A program made the translations under genes and the position numbers. A stretch of DNA of 64,000 nt from Siphonodentalium dalli (taxonomy: Eukaryota > Mollusca > Scaphopoda > Gadilida > Siphonodentaliidae), in assembly GCA_032622095.1 (NCBI GenBank), contig CP136062.1:56992420-57056419 (forward strand), in the 5' to 3' direction. How positions within the stretch are numbered: position 1 is the stretch's first letter; each line of letters starts with the position of its first letter. This document shows, piece by piece, positions 37,380 to 48,950 of the stretch. The notes beneath the pieces were generated by a model. That model was given only the letters and a program-made list of their open reading frames with translations. It did not search any database and was not told where the DNA came from.

Positions 37380-37700
37380 GAATAAATGTAGCTATATATA
37401 TTTATGCAGCTTTATTCAGTGAATAAATTTCGCATTTATGCATAAACAGGTCGATAATAAATGTGCATAAACGTACGAATAAATTCCGAGTTTATTCTGT
37501 TGAATAAACGTGGGTTTATTCAGTGAATAAATTGTGTATAAATGTCGGCCTTTATTCATGAATAAATTGCGAATAAATGTGCATAAATGTCCGGATTTAT
37601 GCACATTTATTCAGTGAATAAATTTCTGATTTATCCAGATTTATGCACATTTATCCGGAATTTATGCAATGAATAAATTCCAGTTTTCATGCAGTGACTG
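37380..37700. repeat. AT-rich TTTATTC/GAATAAA inverted cluster
   Basis: Alternating TTTATTCAGTGAATAAA-type palindromes and ATGTGCATAAA motifs. It resembles 35400-35560, so the 105-bp array is flanked by related hairpin DNA. Confidence 0.7.
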
Positions 37701-37724
37701 TTATTCACATTTATACAGATAACA

Positions 37725-37960
37725 GCCCCGCAATAGTGACTTAGTCGCATCACTGTGCCGGGAGTGCCCTCATATAAAAATAATCGCATCACCGTGCCCA
37801 CATAGTAACATAGTCGCATCACTTTTATTCACATTCAGATATATAACACCCCCATTTTAACATAGTCGCATCACTGTGCCCTCATTGTAACACAATCGCA
37901 TCACTGTGCCCCCATAGTAACATATATAGTTGCATCACTGTTATTCACATTCAGACATAT
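37725..37960 (+). repeat. Degenerate tandem repeat around TAGTCGCATCACT
   Basis: About six copies of ACATAGTCGCATCACTGTG, with CCC-rich and TTATTCACATTCAGA spacers alternating. The same motif occurs once on the far side at about 35388. Confidence 0.75.
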
Positions 37961-38181
37961 AATAGAGTTCACCTCAACGGGCTCAGGAAGCTAAAATACG
38001 ATTGTTACACATTAAAAATATTATAATTGTGTAACATAAATAATTCTTTGTGTTCCCGCCCTGTGATTCCTCGTGCACCCACCATCCACCCGCATGTCCA
38101 TCAGCCAAATAGTAGCAGCCATGAGCGGCAGGTGACTGAATATGAAGAGCGATTACACTGTGAAATCATACCAGATATAAA

Positions 38182-38384
38182 TTATCCGGCCATGATTTCA
38201 CACATGTAACGTGTCGTCCATGTACACGAGTAGTCGTCATAACCACCACTGTAGCCGTAAACACAGTTCTGCCCGGTGCCGCCGTTCGGCTGCCTGGTTC
38301 CCCAAGCCGCCCACATAGCACTCCCGTCGGAGTGGACCCAGTTCCCCTCGTGGGCGACGTCACTCCCGTCTATCCAGTAACCAT
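38182..38384 (-). CDS. Terminal exon: second half of C-type lectin domain
   Basis: The acceptor is a pyrimidine-rich tract ending TTGTAG at 38385-38386, and the exon enters in phase 1. The translation starts GYWIDGSD, then GNW, then QPN, NC, DDYSC and YMCE, and stops at TAA. This is the C-terminal half of a C-type lectin fold: the WIG-like strand, a QPN motif at the sugar-specificity position, and the three Cys of the long-loop/C-terminal pair pattern. QPN replaces the classical EPN (mannose) or QPD (galactose). The usual WND calcium triad appears as YDDY, so calcium or sugar binding may be altered. The first half is on the exon at 46.5-46.7 kb, 8.1 kb upstream. Confidence 0.88.
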
Positions 38385-38454
38385 CTACAAGAGAGAATAG
38401 AAGGGTGACGTTAACTGAATGATGTGGCACCCAGAGCAGCCCACGCGGGTTCAT

Positions 38455-41385
38455 TCACGGTTTATGATTTGAAGATAAATACAATGGACATGTTTAGATC
38501 AGACTACGTCAAACGTCGCATTTCAAGACTCAACCGCTGAATGGTAACTAAATTATAACTCGCTGAAAACATCTACATAGAACCCCAGCATGAGTTTTTC
38601 GCACGAATGTTCGTATCATAATATACTAACTGCATGTACATGTATACGATGGTGCGTTTCATATATCGTTGTCATTTGAACGCACCGATCACAAATGTCG
38701 CAGTTAATGCGGTTGGAAGTAGATAGTCAGTTGATATACATGTATATTGTGATAATTTTCAGCCTCGTAAACAATATAAAACCCAAAGTCACATTCAGTT
38801 ATCGCATTTGTTAATTTTTGGGAAGAATATCGTCACAAGGAACCAGTTTATTTTCGCCGGAAATATCATATGTATGTCTGCTTTAATGTAGTTACATGAT
38901 TGTGTTCAGGTCATATCATTGTTCCGAGATTAATGTGACACAAACATTAGGTCCTATGAATCAGTTGGAAATTATAACCCCAGGTTCGATACTTTATGAC
39001 ACTAAAATATCACTGTTTTCAGGTACCAATAACTTCTGGAAAATAGAACTTCTTAATTCAGTGTCATATACATAATATAACTAAAGAGTATATGACATGG
39101 AATTCGAACTTGGTGTTTCTTGGTCCAAGACGTTTTATGATTACTTTCTTACAGAAAGACAACCACTCATAATATTTTTTTCAATATTTGAGAATATTCA
39201 TATCATGGCTGATGGTCAAAGGAACGTTCGGCTCAGATGAGAACTAGGCATAATAAAAATTATTATTATTCATTATTAAATCAATCATATCTCATTTATG
39301 TACCCTGTTTCAGTTGATTGCGCTCTGCTTGACTGGACCATAATATATGTAAACATTGTTGTGCTTTATCCCAAGTATTTCTATCTACTTTATTCTTCTT
39401 TGTACTAAATGAAGATATTCGGTTCAATTGTGTATTTTTCTTCCCTCGAAATACAACATGAGTATTGGGCCAGTTCTGTGAAGTTATATCGTGTAAACTA
39501 TAATTTAACTCAACATTATGACATTTGAAGCTGCCTTTCACAGAGCAATCACAAAGCAATAAGCTATGTTGGTGATAATTGTTATTGTTTTCTGAAATTA
39601 TTTATTATGCTATCACTTCTTATTGATATCTAAATAGACAAACACTATATCACATTTTAACTCCCAAATGTACTAAAATCCATTGATATTGTCTTTTCTT
39701 GATTACCGTTCAGATTATATATATGCAGCGAAGATGGTTATATGTAAAATATAACAGCTTTCGCTACACAGAGCATGGGTTGGGGGGGGGGGGTAGGACA
39801 AAACTCCAGGATACAAAGTCCGGTGGGCGTGTGGGTGGATTTTGAGCGTCGCGATAGCAGATTTTTCCAATTTCATGTAAAAAAAAATCCAAATCCATGT
39901 TTAAAGATAAGTTTCAATGTTTACGCAATATCTGTTATTTTATGACACGATATCATGGGTTGGGTCCCGCTTCTTATACGAGGAAAAAATTGAACTAAAA
40001 AAATAATATTTTCCATCAGTTCTCATCAATGTTGTTTTTGACATTCAATTATCGCTGTAATGCCAACGTCAGCTCATTTATTTGTTCTGGTGCTTTAAAT
40101 GTTATGAATACTGAAAGATAAACATATTTCCTGTATATTATTGTATGATGTTCAACATTGGGTAGATGTGACCTTGGATTTATGGGATTTACCAATATAA
40201 TGAAAAGCTGAGTAATTAAACATAACATGCTAAGTATTACAAAACAAGTATTCATCTTTTAGATGATAATATGTTATTTCGGGATTACTGTTTCTGCCAC
40301 ATGGGCTTGTAATACGACCCAATGCCCACCCGTCCAGACCCGCACTGTCCGTATGCACCGTCCCTATATACGTATATACCTGAGATATACATGTACATCA
40401 CGGTAGTATATATGCGTCTCATTTATACTACAAGGACTTAAGGCAGAAACGTATATACTATTAAGCATTATGTCTGCGAGGAGGTGTGGCAGGTAAATAC
40501 GCCGTACAAGTAAATCGTATAAAGTTAGTATGTATATAGTGCAGTTAGGGGTGTTGCGGAGCATCGAGCGCGTTACAATGCCCTGTATATGTTTGCCATT
40601 TGCAAAGAATACATGTATTTTATTAGTGTGTTCTTCAATTACTTGTTAGTGGTTAATTGAACAGACTGCAGATTGAAAATTATATAATTAATACATTGCA
40701 GAAACCGGACGATCATTTAGTGATCCGGCCATGCAGGGCTATATCCACAACATGCGAGAATACGCTGCTCTGCATACACATCTGTGTCGCATATACTGCG
40801 GGTAACCTATGAGAATGGATGCTGAACTTATTTGACAAGTTTATTTAATGAGTGTTATGCGATTTTCTGAGATTTCTGGTGATTGTCATTATGCTTACCT
40901 GATTAGCGTTTCATCCGTATGGTTATTTTAAACATTTCACACCCTCTGTCTGCCTTATCCTGCTGTTTTCACCGTTTGTCATCACAATTTGGGGTGGGTC
41001 CCTAATGCCCCTTGGAAAAAAACTTGTGTGGGAAGGGTGGGTGTCCGAGATCGCCAAGGAAAAAAACTTGCGTTCCAGGGGTGGTGGGTCCCAAAAATAA
41101 AAAAAATAAAAATTCAACCTTGTATCTTGAGTTTTGTTCATGCCCCCACCACACAGAGCCAACAGAAATGGTCATTGAAACTAGCTTGCAGTTCTTGTTT
41201 GGATTTATGCAAATCGTGCGCCCTTGCCTTAAATAGAATGTTCTATTCTATAACCCGGATAGAAATGAAAAACAGTCCTCATAAATGCAGCAGTAAACCT
41301 GATATATATATATATATAAGATAAGTGATACGTTGACAATAATTGAAATAATAAAATTATTTAATATAAAATAATTTAATATTAA
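38455..41385. other. Intron sequence without recognised exons
   Basis: It lies inside the 8.1-kb intron of the lectin gene. A short direct repeat (CCTTGGAAAAAAACTTG, and CCAAGGAAAAAAACTTG, about 41012 and 41056) and a G-rich tract near 39780 are the only features seen. Confidence 0.45.
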
Positions 41386-41846
41386 TTAAAGGTACTCAAT
41401 CCGATTTAACGCTCCTAGATTACTATCTTTTTGGCTTGGGGGGGGGGGGTAAAAATATTTGATTCGAGTCGAGGAACCCATCCATCAACGCTTAGAGTGA
41501 CCAGATATTGATTTTTGAAGTTTGTTATTTCAATTAGTTGTGGCCCAGAAACACGCCGTTCTAGTACGGATGGTCTCGGTCAAAATTGGTGATGAAGATG
41601 GATAACTCTAAAAACAAGTGGTAATACTGCCAAATTTCGTGAATACTCAAGTGATAATAGGCCATATTTTGTTGAAAACAATTTTGATAAATAACACGTT
41701 TTGGGAAATTTTATACCATAGTTAACAGCGGTTAGCATTATTTTGTTGCATTTAATCGATTATGATAACTAAAGCGTATTTTGAAGAAATGTTGTTGTTG
41801 TATCTTGATGATATGGGGACCCTCTGCTCGGATTGAGTACCTTTAA
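41386..41846. mobile_element. MITE with 15-bp perfect TIRs and TTAA duplication
   Basis: The ends AGGTACTCAATCCGA (41390-41404) and its exact complement (41828-41842) are flanked by TTAA on both sides (41386-41389 and 41843-41846). The interior is ~420 bp with no coding capacity. A TTAA target is the hallmark of piggyBac-type insertion, though the terminal bases here are AGG rather than CCC. Part of the interior (about 41440-41540) recurs at 60235-60345. Confidence 0.85.
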
Positions 41847-42748
41847 ATTATTTAGTATCCTAACTTTGTAATTTCGGCGTTCCTCGGTAATTTCACAATT
41901 CTGTAAAGCGAGACTTGTGTTCTATATATAGTACTGGCGAACAATGTATTCTAGTAAATTTCTTGCATGCATTATATATTGGAATTTAACACTTATTCTA
42001 GTCAATTTCTCATTGTTTACGATGTGACATCGAACTTATTCGATCTTCTCGGCGAGCCATCTTTAACTTTGATTCATTTCAGTAGCGAACTGCTTGTTTT
42101 TAGGGGTGGGGGAGTTCCCTAAATTTCCACCTTTTGGTTAATACATAGTACTGGAATGATCTGTCTTAGCAAAATACAAGAACTCGCTTAATGGGCTGAT
42201 AAATATTACCATCTTATAGAGTTTGATAGTACAGAAAAAATAGGGAATTGGTTAGAAAACAGTTTTTAATTGCTATTATACGAGGCTGAATTATTGATTA
42301 TCACCGCAGTGATTCGATGTGTGTATTGTGATTTGAAGGATTATCGCTGTGTGCATTGCGCTCTCATTTCTTAACCCTTTGTCGGTGCGCTAAGTTCCAC
42401 GAGAGGAAATCGCATAGCATGTTAGCATGCACGGGCGTGTATATATATTGGGATGGGGTTATAAACAGAGATACGTTCCATTCGATAAATAAAGGGTGTC
42501 TACAGAGAGGTTGCGACAGGAGCTAGAATATATTCTCACTAAGGTATTCAACAATTGGACATTTTATTTTTGGGACGACGTTTCAAAGTTCATTATTTTC
42601 TATCTTATAGTCGAATTATGGAGTCAAATGGCAATTACTGGATCACTTTTCGATCATATATAGGGAGTGTTTCATTGACATTTTCAAAAGTTGGAAATCT
42701 TGAGTAACCCTTGGATAATTCAAAACCCGATGGGCGCAGATAGATTTG
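41847..42748. other. Intron sequence without recognised features
   Basis: No exon, repeat or RNA recognised. Confidence 0.4.
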
Positions 42749-42949
42749 TCAAGGCTTGTCTGTTATTATCTGTTTAACGTGGTGAAAGATGCCGTTGTGA
42801 ATTACCTGTTGGATATCCGCCTCCTCTGAGAAAACTCTACAGCCACGTTCCCAATTCCATGCCCGAAATACATTGTTCCAATAGTTTACATTTCCAGCTA
42901 ATTGTAACTGTAAATTATACGTTCTAGTCGGATGTTGTCCTAAATTCAA
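42749..42949 (-). CDS. Possible orphan exon or gene fragment, unknown
   Basis: A minus-strand frame with normal-looking amino acid composition (motifs NVNYWNNVF and WNWERGCRVFSEE). A tract ending AAATAG precedes it, and CAACAG/GTAATT could serve as a donor. The implied phases (2 and 0) do not fit the lectin gene exons, so if real it is not part of that coding chain. No family recognised. It could be a fragment of the same unknown coding sequence as 43789-44118. Confidence 0.25.
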   Translation of the reverse strand: MNLGQHPTRTYNLQLQLAGNVNYWNNVFRAWNWERGCRVFSEEADIQQVIHNGIFHHVKQIITDKP

Positions 42950-43788
42950 TCTATTTTTTTGGTTGGAAAATTTAAGTTGGGCACACTAAAACAGTAAGTA
43001 ATAATTGCAATGGAAAAAATTACTTATATATCAATTGTTTACTACATTTGGAAAAAATTGTATCAATCTGTTATCTCCAGCCATTCTATTTTTGCAATTA
43101 TATTGTACATGTATCTAAATCGTGTGTATTTGACATCGACATCCAGTTAAAGATGACATGTCAGATTCGACCACCATATGTACGTGTTCTGTATCAGTAA
43201 ATAATGAGATCGGACCCAAAAGCTAATTAATATGAGGTATATAAGGTCAGATATCGACTTTCAGCAAGTGGAAGTTTTAATACGTTTTCATTTGTGTCAG
43301 CCTGGCAAAAACTAAAATGACCGTACGTCTCTTATAATGAGCGTGTATGCTTCTGTCGCACACAAGCGGTATATAATAAAGAGCGTTCTCAATAAGTATC
43401 TAGAATGAGACTAGACTCAGTTTGATAGCAAACACAGAGATGGTTCGTGGACGCTGATATTGACGAAGGAGGGAATTTTTTACAATAATAAATAGGAGGG
43501 GTTGTGGGGGTGTTCGTATTTCACGCCAAACTTGTGATGGCGTTAAAATATTTCTCCGAAAAAATGTTCCTGTATCGATTTTATTTGTTTCTCGGCAACA
43601 GAAATGATAAACCACGATATAAGTACATTTATTATCCATGACACTCAATCAGGCCCGTTGTTTAGGTTTCATTTTGTTCGTGGAATTCTTCAATGTGCAC
43701 AGTATTTCGCAATTGATGACTTTTAAGGTGTGATAAGAATCAAATCAATGGGTAGAGTCATTGCGTGCGGCAGGGTCGGAAAGATTGT

Positions 43789-44118
43789 TTAACCATGGTA
43801 AATTATAGGGGCAAATACCCCATGCCTCGAAAACGGATCAAACACTTGTACCATTGCGGAATGTTCATTCCAAATCACATAACAGTAGAATAATTTCCCT
43901 TTATATGTATAATATAAATTATATGGTAAAAAAAATTCGACTACACGCATAACAACAGGAGATCTATAGAACCTGGTACTCGATTGTGTCAGCTCTGGTA
44001 ATTGACGCGGAGCAGCATTCACTATTAAATTACCGGTGTTCATAATATTCAACACGTTCTCCGCGACCATATTATGAATTCTACAGTATGCTCCCCTGTG
44101 ATTGGTCAACACTATCAT
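43789..44118 (-). CDS. Hypothetical protein fragment inside the lectin intron
   Basis: A 109-residue open frame on the minus strand with globular-looking composition: RGAYCRIHNMV, NAAPRQLPELTQ, FYRSPVVMRVVEFFLPYNL and MVQVFDPFSRHG. A possible acceptor CAATCACAG lies just inside its 5' end. It is not repeat-derived as far as this window shows. I do not recognise the family. The order Tyr/Phe-rich strand, then His-Ser, then FDPFSR recalls papain-like or OTU-like cysteine proteases near their His region, but that is only a loose resemblance. It could be an exon, a captured gene fragment or a mobile element remnant. Confidence 0.4.
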   Translation of the reverse strand: MIVLTNHRGAYCRIHNMVAENVLNIMNTGNLIVNAAPRQLPELTQSSTRFYRSPVVMRVVEFFLPYNLYYTYKGKLFYCYVIWNEHSAMVQVFDPFSRHGVFAPIIYHG

Positions 44119-44540
44119 ATAATATACTCTTTCTCAACCAAAGAAGAGATGAACCAGACCTCGCGTTGAGCTGTGCTAACTTTCTCGCAACTAATTCTCG
44201 ATATGTATATATGCACAATGGTCGAAAATATTCAGAAATCAGGAATAATTTGGATAGTGATATTTTGTAAGTTGATAACGGGTACCCTCTGATTAAAGTA
44301 CATGTATTCTGTGTTATGCATGACGCACAGACAACTAGATGCTCTTTAGTATAATTCGTGTAGATAATGATTAAATGATATATATAAAATAAACTATTCA
44401 TTGGTAGTAAGTATAGGAGATATGGCACAGCACATGTTATATTTACGTCTCCGAACCATGCCGAATCTGGGACTATACAACACACAAGGCGCCTATTTTT
44501 AGAAGCAAATTTAATTTTTGAGACAGTGCAATTTTTTTTG

Positions 44541-44637
44541 GGATAGGGTGGGATTCGAACCCCGGCCCGTGACGGCGAGCGCGCCTTGCGACTCAAAGTC
44601 CGACGTCAATACCACACGGCCACCGAAGCGACCCCAA
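44541..44637 (-). ncRNA. tRNA-related SINE head, left arm
   Basis: On the minus strand it has GGGGTCGCTTCGGTGGCC, a GGACTTTGAGTC segment at the anticodon-loop position, a long variable-arm-like GC-rich segment, and a perfect internal B-box GGTTCGAATCCC. It is not a functional tRNA gene as far as I can fold it (anticodon stem poorly paired). It is best read as a Pol III promoter of tRNA origin. Confidence 0.65.
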
Positions 44638-44877
44638 AACAGGAAGCTCAAATGTCCGCTGTATTCCGACGTCGCACTTAGGACACTATAATTATGCACA
44701 TTTTAGGTCTCTATTGTATGTAAGTATAGGAGATATGGCACAGCATTTCGGAGACGTCAATATAACATTTGCTGTGCCATATCTCATATACTTACATACA
44801 ATAGAGCCCTAAAATGTGCATATAGTGTCCTAAGTGCGACGTCGGAATACAGCGGACATTTGAGCTTCCTTTTTTTG

Positions 44878-44975
44878 GGGTCGCTTCGGTGGCCGTGTGC
44901 ATATGGTATTGACGTAGGACTTTGAGTCGCAAGGCGCGCTCGCCGTCACGGGCCGGGGTTCGAATCCCATCAATC
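44878..44975 (+). ncRNA. tRNA-related SINE head, right arm
   Basis: The forward counterpart of the left-arm head, with a short insertion after GTGGCCGTGTG (CATATGGTA). The B-box GGTTCGAATCCC is intact, so either arm could in principle drive Pol III transcription outward from the centre. Confidence 0.65.
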
Positions 44976-45288
44976 CCCAAAAAAAAATTTGCGCTGCCTC
45001 AAAAATTAAATTTGCTTCTATTCATTGGTAGTTGATACGGAGTATACAACAATGAAACCCTGTTGTTATAAATATCAAAGACAACTGCAACAAAAAACCT
45101 AATCAATTCTTAGTCGAAAAAATTTAAATGTTAAACATGGGATAAACTTCGCGTATAGCTTGCCCGATCAGCATGAGTCCGCATAAACCAGGGTCAGTAT
45201 CAGCCGGATTAAATCGTGCATCTGGACAAGTGTGTCCGGTGTTCATAGTTTAGATCGATTCTCGTCTGATAGCCATGTTTGTCATAAG

Positions 45289-45441
45289 AAATTAATGGCG
45301 GTTTCAATGTGGTCATGGGATTTTGACAGTGAGAAAAATTCAGCAAACCGCACGAACCCCAAAGGGGTTCATGCGGGGTTTGCTGATTTTTATCGCGGTC
45401 AAAACGCATGACCACGTTGAATCCGCCGTTTATTATTTATA
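45289..45441. repeat. Hairpin element, ~70-bp arms, 3-bp loop
   Basis: Imperfect arms fold about the centre at 45361 (GAACCCC-AAA-GGGGTTC). Outer parts pair TGGCGGTTTCAATGTGGTCATG with CATGACCACGTTGAATCCGCC. Mismatches and small indels indicate age. No target duplication is evident. Confidence 0.85.
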
Positions 45442-46080
45442 TTTATTATCAACTAGGATTGTCTGTCTTTCCCATTATTTATGCATCTTTGAATGAACGC
45501 ATGCATGGAGTTCAGTTCTGACAGTTCAAATCCGCGCTTGTTAGAAAACCAAACATTGGGAGAATCCGCTGATGGAGAGCGGAAAAACGCAATTTCACAG
45601 TAAAGTATATGTAAACACATAAAGGACGAAATATCTTGTTAACTTGTAATGAATGTAGACGTGTTGACTTCAAGAATGATAATATCTTAAACTAACAATT
45701 AAGTTTCGGTTGTGGATGATAAGAAATTGACAACATGACGTTCTACCATAATGATATATTTGTGAGGTCGTGGGTTGTGTAATCAGAGGAGATGAGTTTT
45801 AGTTGCAGGTAACAACACTGATTGTAGACCAAAACAAATTGCTTGCCAAATCCGGACGTGCTGAATAGTCAAGCAGTCGTTCTTGCCCGACAATCCCCGG
45901 TGATTTCCGGGATCAATGTGTTCATAAACATATGTACTACATTGGAAGTGACGTCACGTTACGTTCATAGGTTTATGAACACATTTACTCAGGGGGCGTG
46001 TCTATCGTGACGCTATGGGGAAATCGGAAGCGATATTAGGTGTATGTAAATATAGTGGAATGAACAAATAAGCTGAGCAG
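45442..46080. other. Intron sequence with minor inverted repeat
   Basis: A short inverted pair TGTGTTCATAAACATA / GTTTATGAACACA lies at about 45919-45985. Nothing else recognised. Confidence 0.4.
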
Positions 46081-46184
46081 CAATATCCCCATAACCGGGA
46101 GATCAACAATATCCCCATAACCGGGAGATCAACAATATCCCCATAACCGGTAGATCAACAATATCCCCATAACCGGTAGATCAA
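46081..46184 (+). repeat. 26-bp tandem repeat, four copies
   Basis: Four copies of CAATATCCCCATAACCGG plus GAGATCAA, the last two with GTAGATCAA. Confidence 0.95.
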
Positions 46185-46536
46185 CAGAGAAAGTTATAAA
46201 GCTAAATTGCATTTTTTTTAAATATGACTATTTGGGGAATTTCCTGCAAACATTCTAAGAACTCTTTGGATCTCCGGTGTAATGTGTTTTCAGTTATTCT
46301 TTAGCTCAGTTTACTGTCAAAGTTATGGATTTTGTCGACGCCACGTGATAAGTAGGTAAGGATTTTAATAAAATATAACTTTGTGAATAGTAAGTGATTA
46401 TTACACGACCGGATTAAACTCCACATGACATGTAACTGGGGGACCATTGTTTAATATCTAACTACGTCTCAACACATCGTTTCACACGCCTCCAGAGCAG
46501 CATTGTGTTCATTATCGTGAGTCGTGTTATACTTAC

Positions 46537-46710
46537 TGGAGGAAATATGACCTTTAATCTCTTGGAACATGGCTGTGTTTTTTATGAAGATTAGTCGGCC
46601 GCACATCTGATTACAGGCCGACATAGCATCAACATGGTTCTTTGTATCAGTGCTGATATATGCACAGATCCCTGCGTCTGACAGCCACACCATGTTGCTC
46701 CCGGTGCAAT
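46537..46710 (-). CDS. Exon: first half of C-type lectin domain
   Basis: The acceptor TTATAG is at 46711-46712 and the strong donor GTAAGT follows 46537. The exon is 174 bp, 58 codons, phase 1 at both ends. The translation contains CTGSNMVW, AGICAYIS, AMSACNQMCGRLIFI and EIKGHIS, the N-terminal half of a C-type lectin domain (first Cys, the alpha-helix Cys, and the GG.L..I strand, here CGRLIFI). It joins in frame, across an AAT codon, to the terminal exon at 38384, giving a domain of ~125 residues, the normal length. Upstream it joins in phase to the TSP1 exon at 51.2 kb. Confidence 0.87.
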
Positions 46711-46909
46711 CTATAACACAATGGATGATACATGTGTATATTCGTTGTTGGTGGGATTGTGGGTTGTTCGTAAGATGATATGTGTACATTTTTAATGACC
46801 ATAACATATCATAACATTGTTCCTTTGAACAATTTTCCACATAACTAACACCAGAGTGTTGTTATGTTATCAAGTCAACAATTTGCTATCAATCTTCGCA
46901 ACGTATATA

Positions 46910-48950
46910 GCCCACAATTTTACTTCCCCAATTTCTGGAATGTTGGGCAATGGTAGTCGAAAAAACCAACATCGCGCCCAGTTATTTGTGAACAGTCGTT
47001 TATTTAATGATATACACACTGAAAAAGAGAACTATATATTGCATCTTCGTGTCCAATGTTCAAAACCAAAGTGGAGAATATGCTAACGGGAAAAAATGGT
47101 TCGACTAAAGGTATGCGCAAAACAATTCGTCACCACCCATTACCTGACATTGTCCACTGTCCACACAACTACATGAACAACCACTTCCATACAAAACACA
47201 GACCCATAACGCATCTGGTAGTTACGTCATGTATCAGCCCACGACAGGAACAATTCACCTAGCTACCCCATTATATATGTCAACCCAAAGTCAGAACGTA
47301 CTGGCTGGCTATGCCCCAATAACAACTATCGGTGACATGGGCGCTGCATGGGGGTATTTATCTTAGATGTTCTAACTCCCCCACCTGAACTCTGGGAAAC
47401 TGCATTTCCATGCACCCCTATTGATTAGGAAACTGAAAATTCAAACCCCTATGGTTATAGAAAGGTCCGATCTGACACAAGGTTGTGAAATGTCTAACTG
47501 TTGGTCATTTCATTTAAAATTACTGAAAGTAGGGATATGTGAATATTGGCCTAAAACGACACCATTTTACACTGACTATCGGTTGGAAACTCAAATTATC
47601 TAAATAATTGAAACTCGTTTTTCAACCTGACATTTCCAACTACTGCAACTAGACCGTTTATTATACGTGTTGAATGTCCAACTGGGTCACTATCTAGGTA
47701 CATCCCTGTAACATCAAACCACTATCCATCATCTAGGATCCTCCCTGTGACAACTTATTGTTGGGAGGCATTCATTTAGCCAGATACGTACATGTAAGTC
47801 CAGAAAAAACATGTATTCATATGTTATCCTATTTAAAATAACATCCGAAAGTAAACAACAAATTGCCTGATCTCAGCCAACGCCGATATAAGTACGATTC
47901 TCACTATCTAGTCGCGACGGCTTCTAAAGTCGACACACGCCATACCTAACAATGGGCGCCAAATGTTTGGCTATATTCGTAATGTAATGCATGTAAAAAC
48001 TTACCCGAAAACTTCACACGTGCATAATTTATAAGCCCAATGTTAACCCAGTTTCGGAGAGATTGGCCATTGGTAATCGAAAACACCAACATCCCGTCAT
48101 TTGCGAACAGTGTTGTGAACAATCCAAAGTGGAGGATATGCTAATGGCGAAACTGGATCGACACCAGGTTTGCACAACAAACACTCCGTCACCACCAATT
48201 ATAACCACAAATCTAGATATACCCCATTATATATGACAACCCAAAATCTAAACGCACTGGCTAGCTACGCATCATTAACAACCATCAGCGACAGGGACGC
48301 TGGGGATAGGCCTATCCATCTTAGATTTTCTAATTGCCCCCCCCCCATGTAGAATAGACCTAACCTCTGGAAATTTCATTTGCATGCATACCCGTTGATT
48401 AGAAATCTTGCAATTGATAACTCAAACCAGATTGGTTAGTCATTTTCAACCTGACACCCTAAAGGTTGTAAACATTCCAACCGTTGGCCATGTCATTTAA
48501 TATTACTGAAAGTGGGATATATGAATCTTGGTAAAAAACGACATAATTTTACTCTGTATATATCGGTTGGAAACTCAAACTATCGGAACAATCGCAACTT
48601 TTTTTCATTATGAAATTTCTAACTATACCATTGATTCGGGTGTGGAGTTTCCAACTGTGAAAATTGGGGGAGGGCCGATTAGTTACATTCCGGTAACATC
48701 AAACCAGCAACTGTGCACCTCCCTCTGGCGTCACCTTGTTTGGTGGCATTAGTATAGCCAGATGTTTACGTCCAGGAAATTTCTTAAATATACACATGTA
48801 CTATCCTTTTTAAAATAACCCTGAAAGGAAACCGCATATTGCCTTTCCTCCCAACGCTTATATAACGAGTGACTGTTCTCATCAGCGGTGGGGAGTGCAT
48901 GCGTCTAATCGCGACGACTTCTAAGATCGAACCACTCCATAACAATGACT
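46910..48950 (+). repeat. Tandem duplication of a ~1-kb intron segment
   Basis: The copies are about 46910-47960 and 48050-48950. Shared landmarks in the same order include AAACACCAACATC, CAAAGTGGAG, TCACCACC, TACCCCATTATATATG, ACTGGCT, CGGTTGGAAACTCAAA, TAGCCAGAT, TTTAAAATAAC, TTGCCT and CGCGACG, at ~950-1000-bp spacing. The copies are well diverged. Confidence 0.8.

Larger units (their letters stand above)
44394..45032. mobile_element. Inverted-dimer SINE-like element with 15-bp target duplications
   Basis: The perfect direct repeat CTATTCATTGGTAGT flanks the insert at 44394-44408 and 45018-45032. Inside, two ~245-bp arms are inverted about 44754. Each carries a tRNA-like region with a B-box GGTTCGAATCC (complement near 44552; forward near 44958) and an A-box-like GTGGCCGTGTG. 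Each also has a body with GACGTCGGAATACAGCGGAC and a tail rich in A (CCCCAAAAAAA) followed by AAAATTAAATTTGCTTC. The duplication length fits LINE-driven target-primed insertion. The head at 44409-44455 repeats the central spacer in inverted form. Confidence 0.85.

Noticed and set aside
44081-44596. 171-residue minus-strand frame
   Set aside because: It runs through the tRNA-like arm and body of the SINE and overlaps a more protein-like frame. Composition looks like chance.
44541-44975. Two tRNA genes
   Set aside because: A- and B-box-like sequences are present, but the anticodon stem pairs poorly and the regions lie inside an inverted retroposon with target duplications, so they are SINE heads.
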